From Insulibacter thermoxylanivorax (GTDB taxonomy: Bacteria > Bacillota > Bacilli > Paenibacillales > DA-C8): a stretch of DNA of 64,000 nucleotides. Under the pieces are notes generated by a model. The model did not search any database. It had not been told where the DNA came from and saw only the letters and a list, made by a program, of their open reading frames with translations. Where the stretch lies: the NCBI RefSeq assembly GCF_015472005.1, contig NZ_BMAQ01000003.1, forward strand, positions 124,001 to 188,000, in the 5' to 3' direction. The translations under genes and the position numbers were made by a program. Shown here one piece after another: positions 54,639 to 63,132 of the stretch (position 1 is its first letter; each line of letters starts with the position of its first letter).

Positions 54639-56725
54639 TACTCCACCTCATCATCTTCTACATATGTGATAAACAGTTCTTCCCGCGCCCTAGTCATAGA
54701 TACATAATTTAAGCATTCGATCTGCTGTTTTCTTTGGTTTTCATAGTAATCATCGTGATCAGAACTGCTGTATAGCAGATTGATTTTGTCGAAATGTGTC
54801 ATTATGACAACACGAAACTCCAACCCTTTACATCCATGTAGTGTGGAGATGCATACCCCTCTTCGTTCCCCAGGTATGGTATCTCTCTTTAACACTACAT
54901 GAGGAATTTCTTCATAATCTAGGATTCCCGCAATCCGTTGTTCGTCAGTCGGTGTAATAATACATATGTCATGGGGGTGAAATCCTGGGCGTGCCAGTAA
55001 CTCTTTTATCAATTTAACAAGGTAGTCGTACTGTAAACGATTGGTATTAAACTCTCGAATCGTAGGTTCAGGACCGCTCAATAGGCTTTTATATTCTCGG
55101 ATATGATGTTTCTCCATTGATGTATCGATAAACTGAAGGTCCGCATATTCACGAATTTGTTTTGTTGTTCTGTAATTCAAACTTAGATAATATGTCCGTC
55201 CGACTATGTGAATCCCAGCATCACGTTTCCAACTCATTAACCTGAATATGCGCTGATTTTGATCAGACAAAATCATCAAATTATTGCTCTCACCATAAGA
55301 TAACAATGATAATGCACGTATTTTTACAGCGGTTAAATCTTGAGCCTCATCTATAATGATCGACGCATATTGTTTCGGTATAGCTCCACTCGTTACTGCT
55401 TTTATAATCATGTAGGCTAGATCTTCGAAATCAATATATCCTTGCTCGTTTTTTAGCTTCATCACGCGTTCAAAAAATGTCCAGACTTTTTCTCTTGCAC
55501 TAGCTTGCAATGCTTTTCCTAATCCTTCGCGCGATACTGATCTGTACTCATCCCATGTGCGAATCGCCTTACCCTGGATAATTTCTTCGTATTCCTTTTG
55601 GTAAAAAGAAAGCGGTTCGGTAGGGTTCATTTCTTGATACACTTGCCTAATGATTCCACGAACTTTTTCTACATTTATTTCAACCTTATTAGATAACAAA
55701 CCGTAGTTGATCGCTAATGAACGAAGATACGCATCAACACCTTTTACATCGATTCGATGTTCAATTTTTTTGGATTTCGTGATTTTCTCAATCTTCTTTT
55801 CTAAATACCTGGCCAACTTACGGCTAAATGTACAGATCAGAACTTTGTCTTGCTCGTCTTGAAAAACATTCTTCACTAAATGAACAGCTCTGTGTATTGC
55901 CACGACTGTTTTTCCGGTACCTGGTCCTCCCTCAACTAAAACCGGACCATTATAATTAGAGCGAACTAAAAATTCTTGTTTAGGATGCAAAAACCATTTC
56001 CATTTTTCATTGGAACCATCTATGAGTTCTTGAAGTTCCTCGGAATCCTCTAAAATATAAAACCTTCTCTTAGAATCTTTGTGTGTTAAAGCTTGTTCAA
56101 TACTATCATCCTCAGTATGCCCTTCGTCTGTCAATTCTGCGTAAACTTCTGTTAATGATTTTGAACCTGTGGCTAAATCGAGTATCGCTTCCTGTAGTTC
56201 TGGTAATAGGTCTTCAATCGCAAAGATTAACTCATCTTCGTCATCTATTTTCATCAAGCGATGCGCAATTGTTTCATGAATACCTAATTTTATTAGATCC
56301 TTAGCCTTTAAACCCCGATTTGACAAAATTGATCCTGTTTCTTGTTCATATGCATATGAATCATAAATTGATGGGCGTTGTTGTACAATATTCGTGTTGT
56401 TAATATACAAAGAACCGAATTTACTTTTCTCGAGAAACCTTCCTTCTGCCCATTTATAAGCCTGATCATGATGATCCACATATAGGAGAATGTAGTTATT
56501 CCCATTTTGGGAGAAGATGAGTCGAAGATCTTGATCAATACGAGCTGATCGGAATGATGGATCACAGTTGGTGCGATCCAAATCGTGAACTTGAAAACCA
56601 TTTCCTCGCGGATCTTCAGCGAAGCGTTTTATACTTTGTCGCACCTTCCTTTGAGACTTTCGATCCAGATTCCAAACAGCATCAAGGAACGTATCCGATA
56701 TAATCACTTGATGGTTTATTTTCAT
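54638..56725 (-). CDS. Module B: RelE/ParE-like domain fused to UvrD-type helicase
   Basis: 695 residues. The first ~95 residues have the RelE/ParE toxin-like fold by pattern: KSQRKVRQSIKRFAEDPRG, FRSARIDQDLRLIFSQ and YILLYVDHHDQAYKWAEGR. After a linker comes an SF1 UvrD-like helicase: GGPGTGKTVVAIHRA (near 267), ICTFSRKLARYLEKKI, IIIDEAQDLTAVKIR (near 458), SLNYRTTKQIREYADL, ISTLHGCKGLEFRVVIM and YVSMTRAREELFITY. It is the first gene of the leftward module B operon, with AGGTGAT before the ATG. Toxin-like activity of the N-terminal domain is unproven; such fusions occur in defence islands. Confidence 0.85.
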   Translation of the reverse strand: MKINHQVIISDTFLDAVWNLDRKSQRKVRQSIKRFAEDPRGNGFQVHDLDRTNCDPSFRSARIDQDLRLIFSQNGNNYILLYVDHHDQAYKWAEGRFLEKSKFGSLYINNTNIVQQRPSIYDSYAYEQETGSILSNRGLKAKDLIKLGIHETIAHRLMKIDDEDELIFAIEDLLPELQEAILDLATGSKSLTEVYAELTDEGHTEDDSIEQALTHKDSKRRFYILEDSEELQELIDGSNEKWKWFLHPKQEFLVRSNYNGPVLVEGGPGTGKTVVAIHRAVHLVKNVFQDEQDKVLICTFSRKLARYLEKKIEKITKSKKIEHRIDVKGVDAYLRSLAINYGLLSNKVEINVEKVRGIIRQVYQEMNPTEPLSFYQKEYEEIIQGKAIRTWDEYRSVSREGLGKALQASAREKVWTFFERVMKLKNEQGYIDFEDLAYMIIKAVTSGAIPKQYASIIIDEAQDLTAVKIRALSLLSYGESNNLMILSDQNQRIFRLMSWKRDAGIHIVGRTYYLSLNYRTTKQIREYADLQFIDTSMEKHHIREYKSLLSGPEPTIREFNTNRLQYDYLVKLIKELLARPGFHPHDICIITPTDEQRIAGILDYEEIPHVVLKRDTIPGERRGVCISTLHGCKGLEFRVVIMTHFDKINLLYSSSDHDDYYENQRKQQIECLNYVSMTRAREELFITYVEDDEVE

Positions 56726-57184
56726 GACGATGGATCACCTGTCTTAATTAAGGTTTTTAGAATTCAAATATTATGATAACAACTATATCAAATTTATCAT
56801 TTCGCAGTAACTAATAGTGCATATTGGTGTTTACAACATTTGTACTATAACTATTATACCGTCACCTACGGATTCTTCTTAGCGAATAGATGTTCTATAT
56901 ATCTCAATTATTGGACTCGTCGATCTTCCCACTTACCATGGTTGATCAACAATTCTTTCAAAAGTCCGTATAAGTTCTCATGACATCTTTTGCTATATAA
57001 ATTCTCTATCCTTGCTTCGACACTGAATCTCCGGAGGAAAATTTCACTCCTCCTCCTAACGATTTATTTACTGTATAAAAAACGCCAGGATGTAAATTCC
57101 CGACGTTTTCAACCGCTACGATTCTAGAATTCTAGGATTCATTCATGTGCAAATTTTATTGTAATCAGTTTAGTGCTGAGATAA
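56726..57184. other. AT-rich right border of the defence island
   Basis: About 460 bases without a gene. It must contain the promoter of the leftward module B operon. Bases 57079-57109 form an imperfect stem (AAAACG with CGTTTT) whose minus-strand copy ends in T6 and probably terminates the methyltransferase gene. No tRNA, integrase or direct repeat matching the left border near 30.7 kb was found. Confidence 0.45.
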
Positions 57185-57796
57185 TTAGGATCTATCATGT
57201 TTTCTCAATAACAGTGATTGAAAATGCGGCTTTCCTTCTCCCATATCGACTGTATGGAAATCCTCTATGATGAATTTACGCTTAACGATTTGCACCAGAT
57301 CTTCATCTTTGTACATGGCGAAGAAACGTTTGGGCTCGTAAGTATCATCCTCCCAGATCCCTTCCGTATCCTGCCCGCCATACACACCGTAGAAGAACAG
57401 CCCATTCGGCTTCAAGACCTTCAGGATCTGATCCAATACATGATCAAGATCTGCCTTTGGAACATGGAGCAAGCAATTCAGTGCATAAACTGCATCAAAG
57501 TGTTCTTCCGGGAAATCCAACTCATAGAAGTCCATGCAATGAGCTTTCAAGCCTTTATCCCGGCAGAGCCTGACCATCTCCTCAGACAAGTCTATACATA
57601 CGACATCCAGTCCCTGCTGCTGGAAATAAAGGCTGTCCCTGCCCGGACCGGCACCGATCTCTAAGATTGCGGTTCGCTTCTCTTCTTTAAGCCGATTTAG
57701 GAAGTTCTCACGCTCATTAAACTTCCACGGTTCCATTTCGGATTTATCACGCATTTCAGCATGGTTGTTGTAGGATTGTTTTAATAGGGATTTCAT
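57185..57796 (-). CDS. Class I SAM-dependent methyltransferase
   Basis: About 203 residues from the ATG at 57796, just after GGAAGGTG. The SAM-binding motif I is ILEIGAGPGRDSLYF; motif II acidic residue follows in VVCIDLSEEMV; and FDAVYALNCLLHVPKADLDH with LKPNGLFFYGVYGG are motifs IV and VI of the Methyltransf_11/25 type. It is a small-molecule-type methyltransferase; no DNA methyltransferase motif such as DPPY/NPPY is present. The substrate is unknown and the gene stands alone at the island's right edge. Confidence 0.85.
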   Translation of the reverse strand: MKSLLKQSYNNHAEMRDKSEMEPWKFNERENFLNRLKEEKRTAILEIGAGPGRDSLYFQQQGLDVVCIDLSEEMVRLCRDKGLKAHCMDFYELDFPEEHFDAVYALNCLLHVPKADLDHVLDQILKVLKPNGLFFYGVYGGQDTEGIWEDDTYEPKRFFAMYKDEDLVQIVKRKFIIEDFHTVDMGEGKPHFQSLLLRKHDRS

Positions 57797-58021
57797 GGAT
57801 ACACCTTCCAAAAAATCATCATATTTATTACATATAATACTGATTAAGTAATAGAGTAATTCCTCGCACTCACACTACTAAGGCATTTGCTATTATTCTA
57901 TCATGACCTCTTTTATATAGGAAATTCTTTTCAACAACATCTCCCCATCCCCTCCCCCTCTCTCTGTCGTATAATATCAGCAGATAACATTATACGATCC
58001 TAGAGAAAGGAACTAGTCGCC

Positions 58022-59185
58022 TTGCTTTACTATCTGGAACCCATTTACATCGCTTTGAGCTTGTTCATCGTCATCGCGGTCTTGATCTTCATTCCATGGC
58101 TGATCTATATCTATCGCCGGTTCGGGTATTTCCCTTTCTCTACGACGATCATCGTGTTCTCCTTCATTTTCTATTTCATGGCGGCGCTGTTTCTGACGAT
58201 GCTGCCGATGCCCGACACCCGGCACAATTGTACAGATGTTACGATTACACAGCCCTATTCGCTGAAACCCTTTCAGTTCATCGAGGACATCAAGCGGGAG
58301 ACGCGCGTGGAGTGGACGAATCCCTCCACTTACGCCTATCTTCTGAAGGAGCGTGCCTTCCTTCAAGCCTTCTTCAACTTCCTCCTGCTTATGCCGCTGG
58401 GTGTCTATCTGAGATACTATTTTGGTACCCGCAGAGCATGGTGGAAGGCGCTGCCGCTGATCGCAGGCGTAACGTTGTTCTATGAGGTGACGCAAGCTAC
58501 CGGCATCTACGGCTTCTTCGACTGCCCTTACCGCGTATTCGATGTCGATGACCTCATCCTCAACACCGCAGGCGGCCTGCTGGGCTTCTTCCTCGCTCCG
58601 ATCATCTTAGCGCTGTTCCCTTCGCGAGCAGAAGTCCATGAGAAGGCCGAGCAGCTCCTGGCCAGGGATGAAGTGCGCAATATGGCGGTCCTGCTGGCGA
58701 TGGCGATCGATCTCGCCTTCATCCGGATGTTCGTCGAACTGATCTCATCCATATCCGGCTATACGGATGCCTGGAGCCGATTCATCGTCCACACGCTCAT
58801 GCTCATCCTATGGCTGGCGATCCTGCCGGCGATGGGCAAAGGAGCTACCTTCGGCACGAGGATCCTGCGTTTCCGCTATACGGGGGAGCGCCTGATCATC
58901 GGTCTTGTGAAACGCACGCTTGCGGTATGGCTCGTATTTGCGCTGCAATTTACGTCCTCGATCCTAAGTGAGATTCAGCTGGAGACAGGATCTAGTGAGA
59001 ATTTTACCAGACTGATGAACTTATTTGAGTTTGTCGGCTCAAGCCTGCTCGTCCTGATCCTGTTCCTCCACGTGATCATCGTCCTGCTGAGCAAAGAGAA
59101 GCGCCGTTTCTACTTCGATGCCTATGCGAAGCTGTCGGCGACGCGCAGACCGAAAGATGAATCCATCGCCAAGGATCGAGACTAG
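58022..59185 (+). CDS. VanZ-like and RDD-domain membrane protein
   Basis: 387 residues with a TTG start ten bases after AAAGGA. The first half is a VanZ-like domain with four helices, containing FNFLLLMPLGVYLRYYF and the family block FDVDDLILNTAGGLLGFFL. The second half is an RDD domain with three helices (ATFGTRILRFRYTG). VanZ relatives confer low-level teicoplanin resistance in enterococci, but most genomic copies have no known role. The fusion VanZ-RDD is common in Bacillales. Confidence 0.87.
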   Translation: MLYYLEPIYIALSLFIVIAVLIFIPWLIYIYRRFGYFPFSTTIIVFSFIFYFMAALFLTMLPMPDTRHNCTDVTITQPYSLKPFQFIEDIKRETRVEWTNPSTYAYLLKERAFLQAFFNFLLLMPLGVYLRYYFGTRRAWWKALPLIAGVTLFYEVTQATGIYGFFDCPYRVFDVDDLILNTAGGLLGFFLAPIILALFPSRAEVHEKAEQLLARDEVRNMAVLLAMAIDLAFIRMFVELISSISGYTDAWSRFIVHTLMLILWLAILPAMGKGATFGTRILRFRYTGERLIIGLVKRTLAVWLVFALQFTSSILSEIQLETGSSENFTRLMNLFEFVGSSLLVLILFLHVIIVLLSKEKRRFYFDAYAKLSATRRPKDESIAKDRD

Positions 59186-59332
59186 CACGGCTTCAACAAG
59201 AGGAGGGATCGCCGGCAAGGCAGATCCCTTCTCATACGCTCTATTATAGATTCACATCCTGAACACCCTCGTATCTCCGTTATCTGCGTCAATGCCAAGC
59301 ACATGCCAGCCCCAGACCCTTCTCCTGCTGCA

Positions 59333-59384
59333 CATTATCTCATCTCATTATCTCATCTCATTATCTCGTTTCATTATCTCAGCT
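59333..59384. repeat. Four tandem 13-bp repeats
   Basis: CATTATCTCATCT occurs at 59333-59345 and 59346-59358, then with small changes at 59359-59371 (CATTATCTCGTTT) and 59372-59384 (CATTATCTCAGCT). It lies between the VanZ-RDD gene and the cupin gene, just past the cupin's 3' end. It looks like a variable-number tandem repeat. Confidence 0.85.
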
Positions 59385-59411
59385 CTCGCTCGCTACCTGG
59401 CTCAGCTCTCG

Positions 59412-59978
59412 CTATCTCGCTGTCATCCTCTGCATGGCTTGTTCGGCTGCCATCGCTTCTTCCTTCGTCCGATGGACGGTGCCGTGCGGATGCTCCGGCG
59501 GTGCGTAGATGGAGTACAGCTTCAGCGGCTTATCGCCGACATTGATCACATTATGCCATGTGCCGGCAGGGATCATAATCGCGTCTCCATCTTCCACCCG
59601 GCGCTGAAAGTCCAATCTTTCCGGACTGCTCCCCATTTGAACCAGCCCCACCCCGTTCTCGATGCGGAGGAACTGATCAACATTCGTATGTCTTTCGATG
59701 CCGATGTCCTGCCTTACTGGGATACTCATCAATGTCACCTGCAGATGATTGCCCGTCCAGAGCGCACTGCGGAAATAATTGTTCCTCTCCGCCGCTTCCT
59801 CAATGTCAACCACATAGGGATTCGGCCCGTAATCCCTGCGCAGATCCGTGCTTTGTGCCTCTTGCCTTATATAACTTTGACCCTGCCACGGTCCCTGCTG
59901 TGGAACCTGTGTCCAGTATTGCCGAGCGCCATGCGCAGGGTGGCGCCATTGATAGTGGCCATAGGAATAGTGATACAT
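59412..59978 (-). CDS. Cupin-domain protein (YdbB-like)
   Basis: About 188 residues from the ATG at 59978 after AGAGGAG. The N-terminal ~45 residues are rich in Tyr, His, Gln and Pro (MYHYSYGHYQWRHPAHGARQ), as in spore-coat-like proteins. The cupin domain follows: FRSALWTGNHLQVTLMSIPV, then cupin motif 1 around ERHTNVDQFLRIENGVG and motif 2 PAGTWHNVINVGD with metal-ligand histidines. Bacillus YdbB has the same layout. The catalytic role is unknown. Confidence 0.82.
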   Translation of the reverse strand: MYHYSYGHYQWRHPAHGARQYWTQVPQQGPWQGQSYIRQEAQSTDLRRDYGPNPYVVDIEEAAERNNYFRSALWTGNHLQVTLMSIPVRQDIGIERHTNVDQFLRIENGVGLVQMGSSPERLDFQRRVEDGDAIMIPAGTWHNVINVGDKPLKLYSIYAPPEHPHGTVHRTKEEAMAAEQAMQRMTAR

Positions 59979-60134
59979 GTCTCGTTCTCCTCTCTCCAGT
60001 CTAATCATCGGATTCGGGCACGAAGCTTAAGGCTGCTCCGTCCCCTTTCTGTACCATACTATGCGGCTTTCACCCATAGGCAACTCCACATTGAACAAAA
60101 TAGGCTAATCTCTTTTAAGACAAAGCCGAATCCA

Positions 60135-60743
60135 TTACTTCCAGCGATTTAATTCACTCACTAACTGGTAAACCGTTGTTGAGGATTCCCAATTCGACGG
60201 AGGCCTGTCGCCATAATTCTTTTTCATTAATTCAAATCCCCATCTCGCATTTTGAATCGCCGTGTCCGTTTTTTCCAATAGCAGCTTTATGATTGACTCG
60301 TCTGCCTTTTTGTATGTTTTCCCCAATAAATTGGTGAGCTTTTGTTTATACTGATTGCGATGCAGGGGGGCTGTCATTTTCTCGAAATGCAAGATGAACC
60401 AAATTTCAAAGGCCTGGTTAGAGTACGCTGTTCCAACGCGATTTTTTTCTGCTAATGCAATAGCCCGATCGTAGTCAACATAATCATCTTTATCAAAAAC
60501 CGCCCACACTTGTACATATTTCCCTGTGTTTTTTTCCTCGATTGCCCGTTCTACTAACTGCAAGGGACTTAAGGCATTTTGGATCGTTTTAACCTTGATT
60601 TTCCCTAATGATAATTTAAATTGATTAAAATAGATTTTCTCAGTCTCACCTACACATATGATAAGAATCGTATCCCTTTGCGTACGCGATTCTGATTTTC
60701 GTCGGCGGTAAGTTGTCAATCTGCGAGTGGAACTGCGCGCCAT
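60135..60743 (-). CDS. rloB: RloB family protein (TOPRIM-like effector)
   Basis: 202 residues. RloB hallmarks: TILIICVGETEKIYFNQF, the acidic VQVWAVFDKDDYVDYDRAI (TOPRIM-like D-x-D) and YSNQAFEIWFILHFE. It starts four bases after its partner ATPase. ATPase-plus-RloB pairs occur next to restriction systems and correspond to AbiL-type phage-abortive systems; PARIS uses a related ATPase-TOPRIM pair. It is probably the nuclease or toxin half, released or activated by the ATPase during phage infection. Confidence 0.85.
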   Translation of the reverse strand: MARSSTRRLTTYRRRKSESRTQRDTILIICVGETEKIYFNQFKLSLGKIKVKTIQNALSPLQLVERAIEEKNTGKYVQVWAVFDKDDYVDYDRAIALAEKNRVGTAYSNQAFEIWFILHFEKMTAPLHRNQYKQKLTNLLGKTYKKADESIIKLLLEKTDTAIQNARWGFELMKKNYGDRPPSNWESSTTVYQLVSELNRWK

Positions 60744-60747
60744 AAAC

Positions 60748-62028
60748 TCACACCTTTTTTATTACATCTTTAAACGGAACTGCGCCGTAGACCCCGAGCA
60801 GATATTTCTTTAACAAAGGATCATTTTTTCTAACATTCTTAAATTCTGCTAACGAGTAAAGTTCGCTTGCTCCCGTTTCGTCTTTTTGCATGAACCATAT
60901 TTGATCCCGACGGACATCCTCCTCAAGCAATAACACATTATGAGTGTTGCATATAAGCTGTCCATTTCCTTTATTCGCATCAAGCGAATGGAATAAATTT
61001 AAGATGTGGCGAACGATCAAGGGATGTAACTTTGAGTCGATTTCATCAATAATCAAGACCCCGCCTTCCATCAGAGTCTTGATGATCGGACCGATTAATT
61101 CGAACAGCTTAATCGTTCCCGATGATTGATATACAAGGAAAGGAAGGCTGACCGTACCGACAACACGGTCTTCCGAATCATACACCTTGTGCAGTGTTTT
61201 AACATCTACAACTTGCTTTCTAACATTCAGTCGGATCTCTGTAGCTGCAGTTTTTAAAGGAATTCTGCTGTTTTTTAGCAAACGTTTTTTTTCCGCATCT
61301 GAGATCTCCAAATCTTGTATCTCATATTCAAAATCGTCAATACCAAAGTCCGCATTTTGCAGAAACAGGAGCACTAAATTCTTATATTGTTCATCTTCAC
61401 GCATAAGATTTATGGTATATCCCGGAGAAATATCTTCATCCAATATAATCATGAGATCAGCAAACCAATGAAATATACGCAGAGCTTCTGTAACATTAAA
61501 CATTGCAGATAGCGTTAGGAATAGGGCATTTTCCCTTGTACGTTCACGAAGATCTTCGTGTTTTTTCCACGCGCCATGCAGCGTGATGGATTCCCAATTG
61601 GGCCCTGTTCGTTCAAAGACTTTTGTTCTTCGGTGTTTCTTTTTGTCCAACCATTCATGGATTACTTTACCGTTCAAAATTTCAAAACCGTAAGTCCAAG
61701 TAATATCCTCATCTTGAATGACAATTTCAAATGAACTCGGAATCGAATCGCCGTCTTGACTAAAGCGAAAATAGTCGTTTCTTTCGGAAATTTCATCATC
61801 TATTACTGAAGATGTTACCATTCTTTGCATATACTTAAGTGCTTTAAATAGATTGGTTTTCCCGCTTCCATTAGGTCCGAACAGCAGAGCACTCTTTAAA
61901 ATTCTCTTTCCATGATATTCAAAACTATTAAAATCTATGTATTCGTCTTTATTAGTAGCTTCCATACTCAAAACGACCTGATCACGAAACGATCCAAAAT
62001 TCTTACAGCTAAAAGCCACGAGCATCAT
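60748..62028 (-). CDS. rloA: RloA-type AAA/ABC ATPase (AAA_15/21)
   Basis: 426 residues. Walker A GPNGSGKTNLFKAL (51-64), Walker B VLIIDEIDSKLHPL (near 326), and CNTHNVLLLEEDVRRDQIWF as the H-loop region place it in the OLD/RecF-like AAA_15 family (COG1106). GGGGAGG precedes the double ATG. With RloB it forms a two-gene unit that is a second candidate anti-phage system in this window. The ATPase would be the sensor or carrier of the TOPRIM partner. Confidence 0.87.
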   Translation of the reverse strand: MMLVAFSCKNFGSFRDQVVLSMEATNKDEYIDFNSFEYHGKRILKSALLFGPNGSGKTNLFKALKYMQRMVTSSVIDDEISERNDYFRFSQDGDSIPSSFEIVIQDEDITWTYGFEILNGKVIHEWLDKKKHRRTKVFERTGPNWESITLHGAWKKHEDLRERTRENALFLTLSAMFNVTEALRIFHWFADLMIILDEDISPGYTINLMREDEQYKNLVLLFLQNADFGIDDFEYEIQDLEISDAEKKRLLKNSRIPLKTAATEIRLNVRKQVVDVKTLHKVYDSEDRVVGTVSLPFLVYQSSGTIKLFELIGPIIKTLMEGGVLIIDEIDSKLHPLIVRHILNLFHSLDANKGNGQLICNTHNVLLLEEDVRRDQIWFMQKDETGASELYSLAEFKNVRKNDPLLKKYLLGVYGAVPFKDVIKKV

Positions 62029-62170
62029 GAACGCCTCCCCGACGTTTATAGTCTAATATTAACTTTTATTATTGACATATTCAATGTTTATATCCCTTTT
62101 TCGAATATTTTTTTCAAAATAATTATTTAAGAATCATGTTTTTCATTGGTACCAAACGTTGATAAGAACA

Positions 62171-62199
62171 ACAAGGGACATCACCGCGATGTCCCTTGT
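62171..62199 (-). terminator. Intrinsic terminator
   Basis: ACAAGGGACATC (62171-62182) pairs perfectly with GATGTCCCTTGT (62188-62199) around a five-base loop. On the minus strand it is followed by TTGTTCTTATC. It ends the unknown gene at 62210-62983. Confidence 0.8.
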
Positions 62200-62209
62200 G
62201 ATCTCCTCT

Positions 62210-62983
62210 CTAACTCTTCACCCACACATACAGCGCTGGATGCTTCAGGCCGCTGGCAGCGCCCCCGCCTGCCCAGAGGCGCTCTGCTTCCGCCGCTGCT
62301 TCCCCCGTTTCTTCTCCCCGCTCCGCCGTATCCCTCGTACCTTCTCGCACGCTGAATACGAGCTGATCCCAGATCACATCGATCGTTTCCTCCGGTTCGT
62401 ATACGGTCCACGTGTTCGTATTCAGAGGATCCTCATAAGCAATCACACATTCCGCAGGGAACAGGGATTCTCCATGTTCGGAGCCGTTAAACATATAGTA
62501 GATAAGAAGCGGCTGCAAGAGATGGCGATACCCGCGGAATGGGGAAGCTTGATCGCTGTTCGCCGCGCTCTCTCCGATCCGGCCTTGCTCCCGCAAACGC
62601 CAATATTCTGCGATCATCTGATCCAGTTCTTCAATCCCTATACCCGCTTCCCGGCAGACCTTCACAGCCCCGGCACGAGTAAGTCCGTCGATAAGCATGG
62701 GGGAGTCCTTCGCGAAGTTATAGAGCGCATACCCCACATCGTTCAGATAGATCTCGCTTTTCGCTCCAAGCGGCAAGATGCTTCTTACGCCGATGCTCTC
62801 TGCTAGGCTTACGATCTCCTCAACCTCCAACTGCCCCAGGGTATAGACGCCCAGATCAGGCGGCAGCTGACCGTATTCCCGCGTGTATCCCACGCTTCTG
62901 ATCCTGCCTTGCATCGCCTGTCGGTCCCTGACTAAGACAAGCATCAATTTGAGCAGGAGCTTATTTCTGTCCTTCGTATCCAT
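62210..62983 (-). CDS. Uncharacterised protein
   Basis: 257 residues, ATG after AGGAGGCCGAAC, so the gene is real. The N-terminal part is helical (RNKLLLKLMLVLVRDRQAMQ). The middle has two helix-turn-helix-like helices (YTLGQLEVEEIVSLAESIGV) and the C-terminal part a beta-rich region with NTNTWTVYEPEETIDVIWD. There is an Ala/Glu-rich linker near residue 230. No family or active site recognised; no signal peptide. Bounded by terminators, so transcribed alone. Confidence 0.65.
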   Translation of the reverse strand: MDTKDRNKLLLKLMLVLVRDRQAMQGRIRSVGYTREYGQLPPDLGVYTLGQLEVEEIVSLAESIGVRSILPLGAKSEIYLNDVGYALYNFAKDSPMLIDGLTRAGAVKVCREAGIGIEELDQMIAEYWRLREQGRIGESAANSDQASPFRGYRHLLQPLLIYYMFNGSEHGESLFPAECVIAYEDPLNTNTWTVYEPEETIDVIWDQLVFSVREGTRDTAERGEETGEAAAEAERLWAGGGAASGLKHPALYVWVKS

Positions 62984-63102
62984 GTTCGGCCTCCTATCGA
63001 TCGGATCGGATCAACTCGAATGAAAATTTCCACCATATTATAACATAAGTCACACTCCATCCAAGGGCCGAATCATGATCTTTGTCACAAAATATCCTAA
63101 CC

Positions 63103-63132
63103 AGAAGAGACCTCGCATCCGAGGTCTCTTCT
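63103..63132 (-). terminator. Hairpin directly after truA
   Basis: AGAAGAGACCTCG (63103-63115) and CGAGGTCTCTTCT (63120-63132) form a perfect 13-bp stem with a four-base loop, starting one base after the truA stop. There is no clear U-run on the minus strand, so termination may be partial. Confidence 0.7.

Noticed and set aside
57185-57796. Methyltransferase as a DNA modification enzyme of the island
   Set aside because: It lacks amino- or cytosine-methyltransferase catalytic motifs and a target-recognition domain and resembles small-molecule methyltransferases.
59333-59384. Tandem 13-bp units as a CRISPR array
   Set aside because: Units are contiguous without spacers and too short; no cas genes are present.
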